Assembly (NCBI GenBank): GCA_019428905.1 | Contig: JAHYJN010000006.1 | Location: forward strand, 18,798 to 82,797 | Direction of reading: 5' to 3' | DNA: 64,000 nt | DNA from: Candidatus Brevefilum sp. | GTDB taxonomy: Bacteria; Chloroflexota; Anaerolineae; Anaerolineales; Anaerolineaceae | Shown here: positions 47,198-55,341 of the stretch, piece after piece | How the letters are laid out: the number at the start of each line of letters is the position of its first letter | Position numbering within the stretch: position 1 is the stretch's first letter | Translations under genes and position numbers: made by a program | Notes under the pieces: generated by a model | Told to the model about the DNA's origin: nothing | What the model saw: only the letters and a program-made list of their open reading frames with translations | Database searches by the model: none

Positions 47198-48487
47198 ATG
47201 ATGAAAACGCCCATCTACGAAGAACACCGCAACGCCTTGCCTGGACCTGATGATATCACCCGCCAGGTCTTACCAAACGGGATCACAGTCCTCTCACGTG
47301 CCAATTTCAACAGCCCAACCCTCTCGATAAAGGGCTATTTACACAGCGGCAGCCTGCTAGACCCGCAGGGTAAGCTAGGGTTGAGCTACTTGGTCGCTTT
47401 TGGGCTGATGACGGGTACGGCCCACCACGATTTTCAAAGCTTGTATAACGAGATCGAGTCCATTGGCGCCAGCTTGAATTTCTCCTCCAGCACTCTGACC
47501 ACCTCCTTCAGCGCCCACTGCCTGAGTGAGGATCTACCCGTGATTCTGGGACTAATCTCCGATTGCCTGCGTTCACCGTCTTTCCCTGATAAGGAATTTA
47601 ACCGTCAAAAAAACCAGATGCTGACCGCCCTGGCGATCCGTGCCCAGGATACGTCCGCCATGGCTTCGCTACTTTTCGATAAAATCGTCTATGCCGGGCA
47701 CCCCTACCAGCATCCTGATGAAGGCTATAGCGAAACTGTCCAGGCAATTGAACGGGATGACCTGGTCGATTTTTACCAACGCACCTACGGCCCCAAAAAC
47801 ATGGTCGTGGTTATTGTGGGCGCCATTGATCCCCAAGTTGCGGTAGACGCGGTCAACCATAGCCTGGGTGACTGGACCAATCCCACCCAGGCGCAGCTGC
47901 CAGAGATCCCAGCAATATCACCATTGCAGAAACGCACCCAAAAAACAACCAGCATACCGGGTAAATCGCAGGCAGATATCGTTATGGGCAGTCATGCTCC
48001 TGACCGCCACTCACCGGATTTTCATGCTTTGCGAATCGGTAACAACATTTTAGGTGAATTTGGCATGATGGGCCGCCTCGGCCAGCGCGTTCGTGAAGAT
48101 GCCGGCCTGGCATATTACGCGTATTCATCTCTCAGCATCAGCCTGGGTCCAGGCGCCTGGGAGATGATTGCCGGGGTCAACCCAAGCAATATTGATCAAA
48201 CGATTGCCTTGATCACAGACGAAGTGCGCCGTTTTGTTTCTGAACCGGTCACTGAAGATGAGCTTTCAGACAGTAAATCCAATTTCCTCGGTCGCATGCC
48301 ACTTTTACTGGAATCCAACAGCGGTGTGGCTGTGTCGCTGCTGAACATCGAGCACTTCAACCTGGGATTGGATTATTTCCTAAAGTATTCCAATCTCGTG
48401 CAAGCGATCACCCAGGAAGATATCTTAGTCGCCAGCCGAAAGTATCTTGATCCTGACCGGTTAGCAATTGCTGTAGCGGGACCATAA
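47198..48487 (+). CDS. M16 family peptidase-like protein, non-catalytic partner
   Basis: The 429-residue protein has the M16 fold, but the HxxEH position reads YLVAFG in GLSYLVAFGLMTGT, so the zinc ligands are lost. The pairs of bacterial M16 genes usually show one catalytic and one substrate-binding subunit with a conserved Arg/Tyr near the C-terminal half; a fit is GRLGQRVREDAGLAYYAYS near 290. It follows its partner by six bases and clearly belongs to the same operon. Confidence 0.9.
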   Translation: MMKTPIYEEHRNALPGPDDITRQVLPNGITVLSRANFNSPTLSIKGYLHSGSLLDPQGKLGLSYLVAFGLMTGTAHHDFQSLYNEIESIGASLNFSSSTLTTSFSAHCLSEDLPVILGLISDCLRSPSFPDKEFNRQKNQMLTALAIRAQDTSAMASLLFDKIVYAGHPYQHPDEGYSETVQAIERDDLVDFYQRTYGPKNMVVVIVGAIDPQVAVDAVNHSLGDWTNPTQAQLPEIPAISPLQKRTQKTTSIPGKSQADIVMGSHAPDRHSPDFHALRIGNNILGEFGMMGRLGQRVREDAGLAYYAYSSLSISLGPGAWEMIAGVNPSNIDQTIALITDEVRRFVSEPVTEDELSDSKSNFLGRMPLLLESNSGVAVSLLNIEHFNLGLDYFLKYSNLVQAITQEDILVASRKYLDPDRLAIAVAGP

Positions 48488-48497
48488 GGGGGATGAG

Positions 48498-48866
48498 GTG
48501 ATCTTACGCAGCGGCATCGACATCCTGGAAATCTCCCGGTTAGACGAGATCAACCCGGCAATACGTGAGCGTTTCATCGCCCGTGTATATACTGCGGATG
48601 AGATCGCCCAGGCAAAAAACCATTCCGATACATTGACGGGATTGTTTTCAGCCAAAGAAGCAGTATCCAAAGCCCTTGGCACCGGGATTGGCGCGGTACA
48701 CTGGCAAGATATCGAGATCCTGCACCTCCCCAGCGGCCAGCCAATCGTCATCCTGTACGGTCAGGCCAAGATTATCGCCGACCAGCTGGGGTTAACAACC
48801 TGGTCCGTGAGCATCAGCCACGATCGAGACAGGGTTGTAGCCTTGGCGGTCGCCATCGGGGAGTGA
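48498..48866 (+). CDS. acpS: Holo-[acyl-carrier-protein] synthase
   Basis: The 122-residue protein has GIDILEISR (Asp near 8, a magnesium ligand) and FSAKEAVSKALGTG near residue 50 with the conserved Glu and Lys, and ends with VSISHDRDRVVALAV. It transfers the phosphopantetheine arm from CoA to acyl carrier protein. The start is GTG at 48498 with GGGGGATGAGG upstream. It follows the M16 pair by ten bases. Confidence 0.93.
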   Translation: MILRSGIDILEISRLDEINPAIRERFIARVYTADEIAQAKNHSDTLTGLFSAKEAVSKALGTGIGAVHWQDIEILHLPSGQPIVILYGQAKIIADQLGLTTWSVSISHDRDRVVALAVAIGE

Positions 48867-48929
48867 CCAGGCTCGTTGTGCATTCTACAAAAATTACCCT
48901 TTACGGTCTTTATGTCCTAGAATTAGATA

Positions 48930-49571
48930 ATGAACTTGTTAACGGTCAGTGATGTTGAAAGCTCGCTTATCTACAACCCGCGTATTCGTGAGCGTTTTCA
49001 CGACATCGACCTGGTTATCAGTTCTGGGGACCTTTCCTATTTTTACCTTGAATATATCATCAGCACCTTAGACGTTCCATTGTATTTTGTGCGCGGCAAT
49101 CATGCCAGGGATATTGAGCACGGTTATGGAGGTACCCGCACATCACCCTGGGGTGCAGTCAATCTCCACAGGAAAGTGATCCGCGATAAAAATTCGGGAT
49201 TGCTGCTTGCAGGTATCCAGGGGTGTTTGCGATACAACCAGGGCAGCTATCAATATACCCAAACAGAAATGTGGTTGTTGGTCATGTCATTGGTACCTGC
49301 TTTGCTGTTAAACAAACTCCGCTACGGCCGGTACCTGGATATCTTTGTGTCTCATGCCCCACCCTGGGGTATCCACGACGATACAGATTTGGCTCACCAG
49401 GGAATCAAAGCTTTCTTATGGCTGGTGAAGGTATTCCAGCCGACTTACCATTTACACGGTCATATCCACATCTACCATCCGGGCACTATTTTCAAAACAA
49501 CATTGGGCAAAACCCTGATCTACAACACTTACGGCTTTCGCAGGCTTACGATCCCCCCCATCAAACAATAA
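48930..49571 (+). CDS. Metallophosphoesterase (calcineurin-like)
   Basis: The 213-residue protein keeps the metallophosphoesterase blocks: SDVE near residue 7, SSGDL near 31, RGNHA near 53, SHAPPWG near 138 and HGHIH near 172. The first block is normally D-x-H; here it is D-x-E, which changes one metal ligand. The substrate is unknown. A terminator hairpin follows immediately after the stop. Confidence 0.85.
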   Translation: MNLLTVSDVESSLIYNPRIRERFHDIDLVISSGDLSYFYLEYIISTLDVPLYFVRGNHARDIEHGYGGTRTSPWGAVNLHRKVIRDKNSGLLLAGIQGCLRYNQGSYQYTQTEMWLLVMSLVPALLLNKLRYGRYLDIFVSHAPPWGIHDDTDLAHQGIKAFLWLVKVFQPTYHLHGHIHIYHPGTIFKTTLGKTLIYNTYGFRRLTIPPIKQ

Positions 49572-49573
49572 CC

Positions 49574-49597
49574 CGTGTGGATTAAATCTTCCACACG
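49574..49597. terminator. Bidirectional terminator
   Basis: CGTGTGGA and TCCACACG form a perfect 8-bp stem with an 8-nt loop three bases after the phosphoesterase stop; the small gene at 49659 on the other strand ends nearby. Confidence 0.55.
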
Positions 49598-49658
49598 ATT
49601 CCAGCCTACGCACACAATGTGGATGAATTGCTCCATTAGTCCTGAAAATTGACGCCCC

Positions 49659-49901
49659 TCAAGAATTTGAAGCTTCTGGGCGATGAACCCCAATCCAAAA
49701 ATGATGCGGCAGCACCGTGCTGTTTGAATACACAACGACCTCACCTGCATCGGTCTTTTCGTCGGGCGTCATACTGGGATGCACAAAACACAGGTTGGCT
49801 TCCTGTCCATATTTTTCTTTATAATATTCGGCTGCCTTGTGCACCTTGCTCAACAAATCCAACCGGGGATCATTATCAAACCACAACATGCCAATTTCCA
49901 T
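49659..49901 (-). CDS. Small uncharacterised protein in a LexA-type operon
   Basis: The 80-residue protein has no family I recognise. It contains an N-terminal MEIGMLWFDND block, an amphipathic basic helix LSKVHKAAEYYKEKYG and NLCFVHPSMTP. A strong AGGAGG lies just before the ATG, so it is very probably translated. It follows the ATPase gene at 49919 by 17 bases in the same operon, downstream of a promoter with two LexA-like boxes. A damage-response role is inference from that context only. Confidence 0.75.
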   Translation of the reverse strand: MEIGMLWFDNDPRLDLLSKVHKAAEYYKEKYGQEANLCFVHPSMTPDEKTDAGEVVVYSNSTVLPHHFWIGVHRPEASNS

Positions 49902-49918
49902 AGCTGCCTCCTTTATCC

Positions 49919-50755
49919 TTAATCACCGAGAAGCGGCAGGCGATAAGTGCGCCAATCCGTTTCTGCCCACACAGTAAACCTCCCGGGTGCCAATTCGGCT
50001 GCTGTTGGGTTTGAACGCAATGCCAAAATTTCGGTATTTGCTTCACTTGTGATCTTTCCAATCACCCGGGTGCGGAAGGTGTCCACCCAATACCGGAAAT
50101 CTACGGCTTGGTGGGAATTGATCGCAGCAAGCACCCACACCCCTGAGTGAACTCCGGATTCGAGCAGCCAATGCAGGTTAACCTGGGCTTCATAGCTCAA
50201 TTCCTCTATAAAGTTCAGGTCATCCAAAATTAACAACACATCCGCACCCGAACGCCCACCATCACGGCGCGCTTCTGCCAGGTCAACCATGGTTCGGATG
50301 AAGCCTTCTGCCCATGGGTCATACCAGGCATATATCCCTTGCAGGTATTTCATCCGTTGCGGCTCTGATTGCCAAGCCTGCCACTCTTCGGGCTTGAAGG
50401 TCAAAACCCCAAACTGCAGACTGCTGGGTGCGTTCAAGCGCAATGCTGAGTCAACCATGACCTGCAATTGATGGGTCTTCCCACAACCTTTATCGCAGCT
50501 GACCAGGATTGCACCCATCTCCGGGTCCCCAAGCTCGACCAGCAAGGGACGTCCATCATCACACTGTCCCAAGAGCAGCGATCGAGAAGGACCAGGTTGG
50601 ATGGTTCTGAGCAAGCTCCCCACAGTAGCTGACCCTAACCATGGTTTCCTTCTTATCGGCGGTAAATACCGGGGCCGAACACGTGGCATCGGCCGGGTCT
50701 CCAGGTTTTGGTGTAACTGTGCTGTATCAACATAGGTATTGATAAGTGCGCCCAT
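49919..50755 (-). CDS. FtsK/HerA-like P-loop ATPase, probably SOS-controlled
   Basis: The 278-residue protein has a P-loop in SCDKGCGKTHQLQ (about 92-104) and Walker B VLLILDDLN (about 176-184). The order of segments recalls FtsK/HerA-family motors: VLTFKPEEW after the P-loop strand, LLESGVHSGVWVLAAINS where FtsK has an ATQRP-like sensor strand, and RVIGKITSEANTEIL where FtsK has RIAFxVASxxDSRxIL. The membrane, linker and gamma domains of FtsK are absent. The upstream promoter holds two GAAC-N4-GTTC boxes. The substrate may be DNA; this is inferred. Confidence 0.75.
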   Translation of the reverse strand: MGALINTYVDTAQLHQNLETRPMPRVRPRYLPPIRRKPWLGSATVGSLLRTIQPGPSRSLLLGQCDDGRPLLVELGDPEMGAILVSCDKGCGKTHQLQVMVDSALRLNAPSSLQFGVLTFKPEEWQAWQSEPQRMKYLQGIYAWYDPWAEGFIRTMVDLAEARRDGGRSGADVLLILDDLNFIEELSYEAQVNLHWLLESGVHSGVWVLAAINSHQAVDFRYWVDTFRTRVIGKITSEANTEILALRSNPTAAELAPGRFTVWAETDWRTYRLPLLGD

Positions 50756-50778
50756 TTTTTTGCTCCTAATCCTAAAAG

Positions 50779-50821
50779 AGAACTTATGTTCTAATTATAC
50801 AGAACTTTTGTTCTATGTCAA
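50779..50821 (-). promoter_or_regulatory. Consensus sigma-70 promoter with two LexA-type boxes
   Basis: On the minus strand, TTGACA (50816-50821), a 16-bp spacer and TATAAT (50794-50799) form a perfect consensus promoter. The palindrome AGAAC-N4-GTTCT occurs twice: 50801-50814 inside the spacer and 50779-50792 just after the -10. Their centres are 22 bp apart. GAAC-N4-GTTC is the Gram-positive LexA box, which has also been reported for Dehalococcoides LexA. The arrangement would allow tight repression and strong induction. Confidence 0.8.
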
Positions 50822-50978
50822 GGGTTTCGAACCTGTTAAACAACATTTAACAAATCAAAACCTGTGCAACACCGATTAATCATGGTATAAACTTCTCCAA
50901 CAACTAAATATCTTACCTATTCCCCCTTATGACCGGCTGAAGATTGCGTTGATCAAAGCGGGGTACCCGAGGAAATCA

Positions 50979-51114
50979 AGCGGCTGAGTCTCAATACTGG
51001 GGGTTGTGAGATGACGAGGTGGAGGTTCCTCTCTTCGCAGAGAGCGCTAACCCGTGAAAGCGGGGAAAATCGAAGGATCAGCGGATGCCTCCTGAGTCTG
51101 CAACCGGGCTCAAG
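50979..51114 (+). ncRNA. glmS-ribozyme-like RNA in the glnA leader
   Basis: The core elements of the glmS ribozyme appear in order. P1 is GTCTCA (50988-50993) with TGAGAT (51007-51012). The invariant GACGAGG follows at 51013-51019. P2 is GGAGG (51021-51025) with CCTCC (51088-51092). ATCGA is at 51069-51073 and TCAGCGGATG at 51078-51087. P3 is TGAGTC (51093-51098) with GGCTCA (51107-51112). Differences from known examples: a 41-nt insert (51028-51068, two small hairpins) splits the core, UCGGCGG is UCAGCGG, and the cleavage-site strand reads A-GCGGCT instead of A-GCGCC, which can pair with AGCG if one G bulges. It lies upstream of glnA, not glmS. Known glmS ribozymes cleave when glucosamine-6-phosphate binds; activity here is unproven. 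Confidence 0.72.
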
Positions 51115-51168
51115 TTTTCCTTTTTAGATATGGATGTCCAAAACTGTATGGCGACGTACAGGCCAAAG

Positions 51169-51215
51169 CAGCCATAGTGGTCATCATGCCTGATCGGGTT
51201 CACCTGTGATGGCTG
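51169..51215 (+). promoter_or_regulatory. Second hairpin in the glnA leader
   Basis: CAGCCAT (51169-51175) and ATGGCTG (51209-51215) form a perfect 7-bp stem around a 33-nt loop. It lies between the ribozyme-like RNA and the glnA start, and could be part of the same regulatory leader. Its role is unknown. Confidence 0.45.
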
Positions 51216-51284
51216 TATGGGGTGTGAGTGTCTCATTCACAACCCTGAACCATTCCTGTATTGATGTCTAAAAAGGAGACAATC

Positions 51285-52625
51285 ATGGACAGCAAAGATT
51301 TACTCGAAAGAATTAAGCAAGATCAAATCAAGTTCATCTCTTTCCAATTCACAGATGTGAATGGGGTGGTGAAAAGTGTAGATGGTCCCTTGAACCAGAT
51401 TGAAAAAGCGCTTAAAAACGGCATCTGGTTCGACGGTTCATCAGTGGAAGGCTTTGCCCGCATCCAGGAGAGCGATATGCACCTGGTGATCGACCCCGAC
51501 ACGTATGCCATCCTGCCCTGGACACCCACAGAGATGAAACGCGCCCGGGTTTTATGCGATATTTACCAGCCCAATGGTGAACCCTTTGACGGTGACCCAC
51601 GCGGCGTCCTCAAACGACGTCTTGCCCAACTAAAAGAGGAACGTAACTTCATCATGAATGTGGGTCCTGAACCCGAGTTCTTCCTCTTCCTCCAAAATGG
51701 GTCAGAAACGATCCGCCCTGTCCCCCATGATGTTGGCGGTTACTTCGATTTCTCTGCCAACGACCAAGCCGTCCGGGTGCGCACTGAATTGATGGCCGCC
51801 CTGAACGAGATGGGGTTGGAAATCGAGGTCGGTCACCACGAGGTTGCCCTGGGACAGCACGAAATTGACTTCCGCTTTGCAGATGCCCTCAAGACCGCTG
51901 ATAACGTGCTCACACTGAAATACGCGGTCAAAGCCATTGCAGCCCAGCACGGCTTGATCGCTTCATTTATGCCCAAACCGGTCTTTGGCATCAATGGCTC
52001 CGGCATGCATTGTCACCAATCCATTTTCAGCCAGGCTGGCGAGAACCTGTTTTACGATCCAGGGGACCGCTTCCGGATTTCTCAACTGGCTTACCGCTTC
52101 ATTGCTGGTCAGCTTGAGCATGCCAAAGCCTTATCAGCTGTACTTGCACCTACAGTAAACTCGTATAAGCGCTTGGTGCCGGGCTATGAGGCGCCGGTCT
52201 ACATCGGGTGGGCACAGGTCAACCGCTCAGCCCTGATCCGCATCCCCCAACCCATGCCCGATGACGGTGAAACCGTCCGCGCGGAACTGCGCTGCCCTGA
52301 CCCCTCAACCAACCCCTATTTAGCGTTCAATGTTATGCTGGCTGCCGGTTTGGATGGTATCGACCGGGAACTGCCCTGTCCAGAACCCTTGAACAACCTC
52401 AATGTGTACGAGCTGTCTGATGAAGAGCGGCGTGATCATAACATCGATATGTTGCCGGGGTCCCTATTTGAAGCGGTGAATGCCTTTGAGACAGATTCTG
52501 TGCTGCAGGAAGCATTGGGAGAACGCCTGACCGAAGCCTTCTTGAACGCCCGTCGAACGGAATGGGAAACCTTCCGCACCCAGGTCACTGATTGGGAGAT
52601 CAAGCGGTACCTGACCACGGCATAA
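51285..52625 (+). CDS. glnA: Glutamine synthetase, type I
   Basis: The protein of about 446 residues has the type I glutamine synthetase blocks: FDGSSVEGF near 49, the metal-ligand region GPEPEFFL near 127, EVGHHEVALGQHEID near 184, NGSGMHCHQS near 237 and the C-terminal half with RAELRCPDPSTNPY. It joins ammonia to glutamate. The length of about 445 fits the shorter GSI-alpha form, and the adenylylation loop NLY-x-L motif of GSI-beta was not seen. ATG 51285 has AAAAGGAG at the right distance; the Met at 51264 does not. The long structured leader (50979-51215) suggests control after transcription begins. Confidence 0.95.
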   Translation: MDSKDLLERIKQDQIKFISFQFTDVNGVVKSVDGPLNQIEKALKNGIWFDGSSVEGFARIQESDMHLVIDPDTYAILPWTPTEMKRARVLCDIYQPNGEPFDGDPRGVLKRRLAQLKEERNFIMNVGPEPEFFLFLQNGSETIRPVPHDVGGYFDFSANDQAVRVRTELMAALNEMGLEIEVGHHEVALGQHEIDFRFADALKTADNVLTLKYAVKAIAAQHGLIASFMPKPVFGINGSGMHCHQSIFSQAGENLFYDPGDRFRISQLAYRFIAGQLEHAKALSAVLAPTVNSYKRLVPGYEAPVYIGWAQVNRSALIRIPQPMPDDGETVRAELRCPDPSTNPYLAFNVMLAAGLDGIDRELPCPEPLNNLNVYELSDEERRDHNIDMLPGSLFEAVNAFETDSVLQEALGERLTEAFLNARRTEWETFRTQVTDWEIKRYLTTA

Positions 52626-52648
52626 TCTCGAACTGACCATTTACAAAT

Positions 52649-52682
52649 AAACACCAGCCCACAATAAACAGGGCTGGTGTTT
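52649..52682 (+). terminator. Terminator after glnA
   Basis: AACACCAGCCC and GGGCTGGTGTT form a perfect 11-bp stem with a 10-nt loop, 24 bases after the glnA stop. Confidence 0.8.
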
Positions 52683-52777
52683 CGCTTAAACCAAGAAGTT
52701 CGTTACTTCTCAGCCTGGAACGAGATAAGGGCTCCCTACCACTCAGCAGCAGATCTGCCTGAGCTATAACATAAGTT

Positions 52778-54073
52778 CTATAATAGATTTCGTAATGGCA
52801 GTGCGAAAAATGGCGTCAACATCTCACCCGCACTGAGCCCCCCATGCCGGCCTGCCATCAAATTCGGCCTTGGCGACCACCATAGGTAGGCATCACCCTT
52901 CGTAATCGCGATCAAATCTCCCAATCTTTCAAGCACCCCAGCGACAAACGGCCCTTTTCCGAATAAACCGCTTTCGAGCGCGGCCTCCGGTTCGATCAGG
53001 ATAAAATCATCCGGCCAGGTCTTAGCAAAGTACGCTCGAACCGCATCAACTTGACCGGGTTTGATATACAGGAATGGAAAACGGTGTTCACAGGTCGGCT
53101 GCATCACCAAGCGGGAGACCAATTCAGGATGGTTGGCCAGGTCAAAACGCGCATAAGCCGGCGTCGCAATCGAGCCGTGATCTGCTGTTACGATCAGGAG
53201 TGTCTCCTCAGCTGCCTCATGCGTTAATTTTTTTAAAAAGCCGCTTTCAAGCATTTGCGAAAATGCCGTGAATTGAAGCATCACGCGCAGGTCGCTGGCA
53301 TCATAGCGGTGCATCAAACTGTCTACATCCGAATAATAGACATAGACGAACTCACGTACACCGCGCCGGCTGTTAATATGATCTACCAGGCTGACGCACA
53401 GGTCGGCTTCGTCGACAAAAGCTTGTATGCGTACATCTCGCATCTGCATCACGGATAAACCGGAATGGGCAATCGAAGAGTGAATGAAGGTCGTCGGTTT
53501 GATCCCATAGTCACGTAGGTGGGGTCCCAGCAGGGGTTTATCCATGAACACCGCCGGGTCAAAACCAGCCCGTGACAGGCCGCCCACATCATTTTTTGAG
53601 TTTGCCGGGGCATGCAGGATGTTGTTGATCACCATCCCAAAGGTCTTAGACCACATCTCGTAACCGATAACCCCATGCGCCCCTGCCCCCTCCCCGGTCC
53701 ACAACGTGGTCAATGCGGAGGCAGTGGTACTCGGGCAGATGCTGGTAATTGGGCTAAAAACAGCCTGATCAAAGTACCGCCCCCACACTAAATCGCGATC
53801 AGGTTGGATCATGTCTTGGAACAGGTGGTACCCCAACGCGTCCACCAATAGGAACACAACTTTTGTATACGGTCCATCCAAATGATCAGTGATGATCGCA
53901 TCCAGTGGCGCTTGTCCAAACGTAGGAATTCCCAGCAGTTGGGTCACCGTGGCTGGCAAGTTCACCAAGGAGAACCCTTCGTAATGCGGCATGACCAGAT
54001 CGTCAGGCAGCGATAAACCCTCTAAACGGTGCGCTTGTATTTCCGGTAAGACTTGCGATGATAAATCTGGCAT
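52778..54073 (-). CDS. Alkaline-phosphatase-superfamily phosphodiesterase (type I nucleotide pyrophosphatase-like)
   Basis: The 431-residue protein has VFLLVDALGYHLF (first metal ligand Asp near 76), the nucleophile segment CPSTTASALTTLWTG near 115, and VTADHGS near 300. These are the metal and nucleophile sites of the type I phosphodiesterase/nucleotide pyrophosphatase group. GAHGVIGYEMW matches the family segment after the nucleophile helix. No signal peptide is visible. AAGGAG precedes the ATG. Confidence 0.87.
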   Translation of the reverse strand: MPDLSSQVLPEIQAHRLEGLSLPDDLVMPHYEGFSLVNLPATVTQLLGIPTFGQAPLDAIITDHLDGPYTKVVFLLVDALGYHLFQDMIQPDRDLVWGRYFDQAVFSPITSICPSTTASALTTLWTGEGAGAHGVIGYEMWSKTFGMVINNILHAPANSKNDVGGLSRAGFDPAVFMDKPLLGPHLRDYGIKPTTFIHSSIAHSGLSVMQMRDVRIQAFVDEADLCVSLVDHINSRRGVREFVYVYYSDVDSLMHRYDASDLRVMLQFTAFSQMLESGFLKKLTHEAAEETLLIVTADHGSIATPAYARFDLANHPELVSRLVMQPTCEHRFPFLYIKPGQVDAVRAYFAKTWPDDFILIEPEAALESGLFGKGPFVAGVLERLGDLIAITKGDAYLWWSPRPNLMAGRHGGLSAGEMLTPFFALPLRNLL

Positions 54074-54200
54074 ATATTCTCCTTTTTGGTCTTCAGACGT
54101 AACTGCTCAGGCAAACCCGCTGCTCAAAGTTGGCGGGGTGTGCCCCCAATTCCCTCGCATGCTGAGCCGGTTCCTTCAGACTATGATACTATATTTCATC

Positions 54201-55337
54201 ATGATCCAGTCCTCGCAAAGCGACCTCCTAACATTCCAGCGAATTTGGCTGGTGTATTTCACCATCGTCCTGATGGTCCTCGCCGGCTGCCAGACGTCTG
54301 CCTTCACCCCGACACCGACAGACTCGCCAACACCATTAACCTCGCAAACAACCCTACTTTGGCCCAGCCCAACATTACCAATCGCTACCCCCATATCCAC
54401 CTCAACACCCACATCTGGGCCCAGTCCAACCAGCACCTCCCTGCCCGACCTTGTGCCAAGGTTCTGGCAGAGTCGACCGATCATGGTGGAAGCAGCGCAC
54501 ATCGACTCAGACCCTTTGGCGCCCTTCAGTTACACCCCCTTATTTGTGCTGTATGGGGATGGCTGGCTGGTCAAACGCGCCTGCCAGGATGGGGAGTGCC
54601 GCTATCTGGGTTCCCAGCTTGACCCCGACACCCTGTGCCGGCTGGTCAACACCATTGACCGGACTGGTTTTCTCGCTGCAGACCCTGCCGCTTTCACCCT
54701 CCCAAGCGGGACCGGCGCGACCATACGATTGTCAGCCCAGCTTTATACAGAAAATAACGTTCAGATCCCCGACCTTGACCGTTGGATCGAAAATCCCAAC
54801 TGGTATGGGGCTTTCGCTGGTTGCCTGAACTGCTTCCAGCCTCCCCAGATCGACCCGGCATTCATCGACCTCTTCCGGCTGTTGACCTATTACACCGATC
54901 CATCCCTGGCGGGGTTCCAAGCTAATAGGTTGGCTGTCTGGCTGACCCAACCGGTCATTGCCGGGTTTCCCCAAGATTGGGATCCAGACCTGGTGCCTTT
55001 GTCCGAGTTAGCAGACCGGTCGACTTGCCCGGATGACCCCGCCAGGTCACAAGCTGTGATCCTGGAGGATACCGCGGCACGCGCGGTTTCAAGTTTCCTG
55101 ACATCATCCGGCGAAAGTGTACCGATCTTCTCTGAAAACGGCAGGGTATGGCAGGTGCACAGCCGCTGGCTGCTCCCTTATGAAATGCCGCAAACCTGTG
55201 AGCGTGAGCCTGGTCTCTATCCGCCGCACGAAGGTGCTACCCAAAACTGGCAATGCGCACCGAATATGGGCAGCATCCCCACATCCACAGCCACCATTAC
55301 GCCTACGCCATCGGTGACCCCCACCCCCCTCCGCTAA
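54201..55337 (+). CDS. Hypothetical lipoprotein with Thr/Pro-rich linker
   Basis: The protein begins with a lipoprotein signal (WLVYFTIVLMVLAGC, lipidated Cys near residue 30) and then a roughly 45-residue Pro/Thr/Ser linker. A domain of about 290 residues with several cysteines follows (ACQDGECRY, AGCLNCFQPPQ, CPDDPARSQ), and the chain ends in another TPTPSVTPTP tail. I recognise no family. A start at 54183 is equally possible. Extending further upstream would run into the divergent phosphodiesterase gene. Confidence 0.75.
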   Translation: MIQSSQSDLLTFQRIWLVYFTIVLMVLAGCQTSAFTPTPTDSPTPLTSQTTLLWPSPTLPIATPISTSTPTSGPSPTSTSLPDLVPRFWQSRPIMVEAAHIDSDPLAPFSYTPLFVLYGDGWLVKRACQDGECRYLGSQLDPDTLCRLVNTIDRTGFLAADPAAFTLPSGTGATIRLSAQLYTENNVQIPDLDRWIENPNWYGAFAGCLNCFQPPQIDPAFIDLFRLLTYYTDPSLAGFQANRLAVWLTQPVIAGFPQDWDPDLVPLSELADRSTCPDDPARSQAVILEDTAARAVSSFLTSSGESVPIFSENGRVWQVHSRWLLPYEMPQTCEREPGLYPPHEGATQNWQCAPNMGSIPTSTATITPTPSVTPTPLR

Positions 55338-55341
55338 TTGT

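Noticed and set aside
51013..51114. Lysine riboswitch or T-box as the identity of the glnA leader
   Set aside because: Neither consensus fits; the GACGAGG, GGAGG/CCTCC and GCGGATG set matches glmS ribozymes instead.
53991..54200. Upstream extension of the lipoprotein frame
   Set aside because: It overlaps the divergent phosphodiesterase gene and would bury the lipoprotein signal; the start was moved to 54201.
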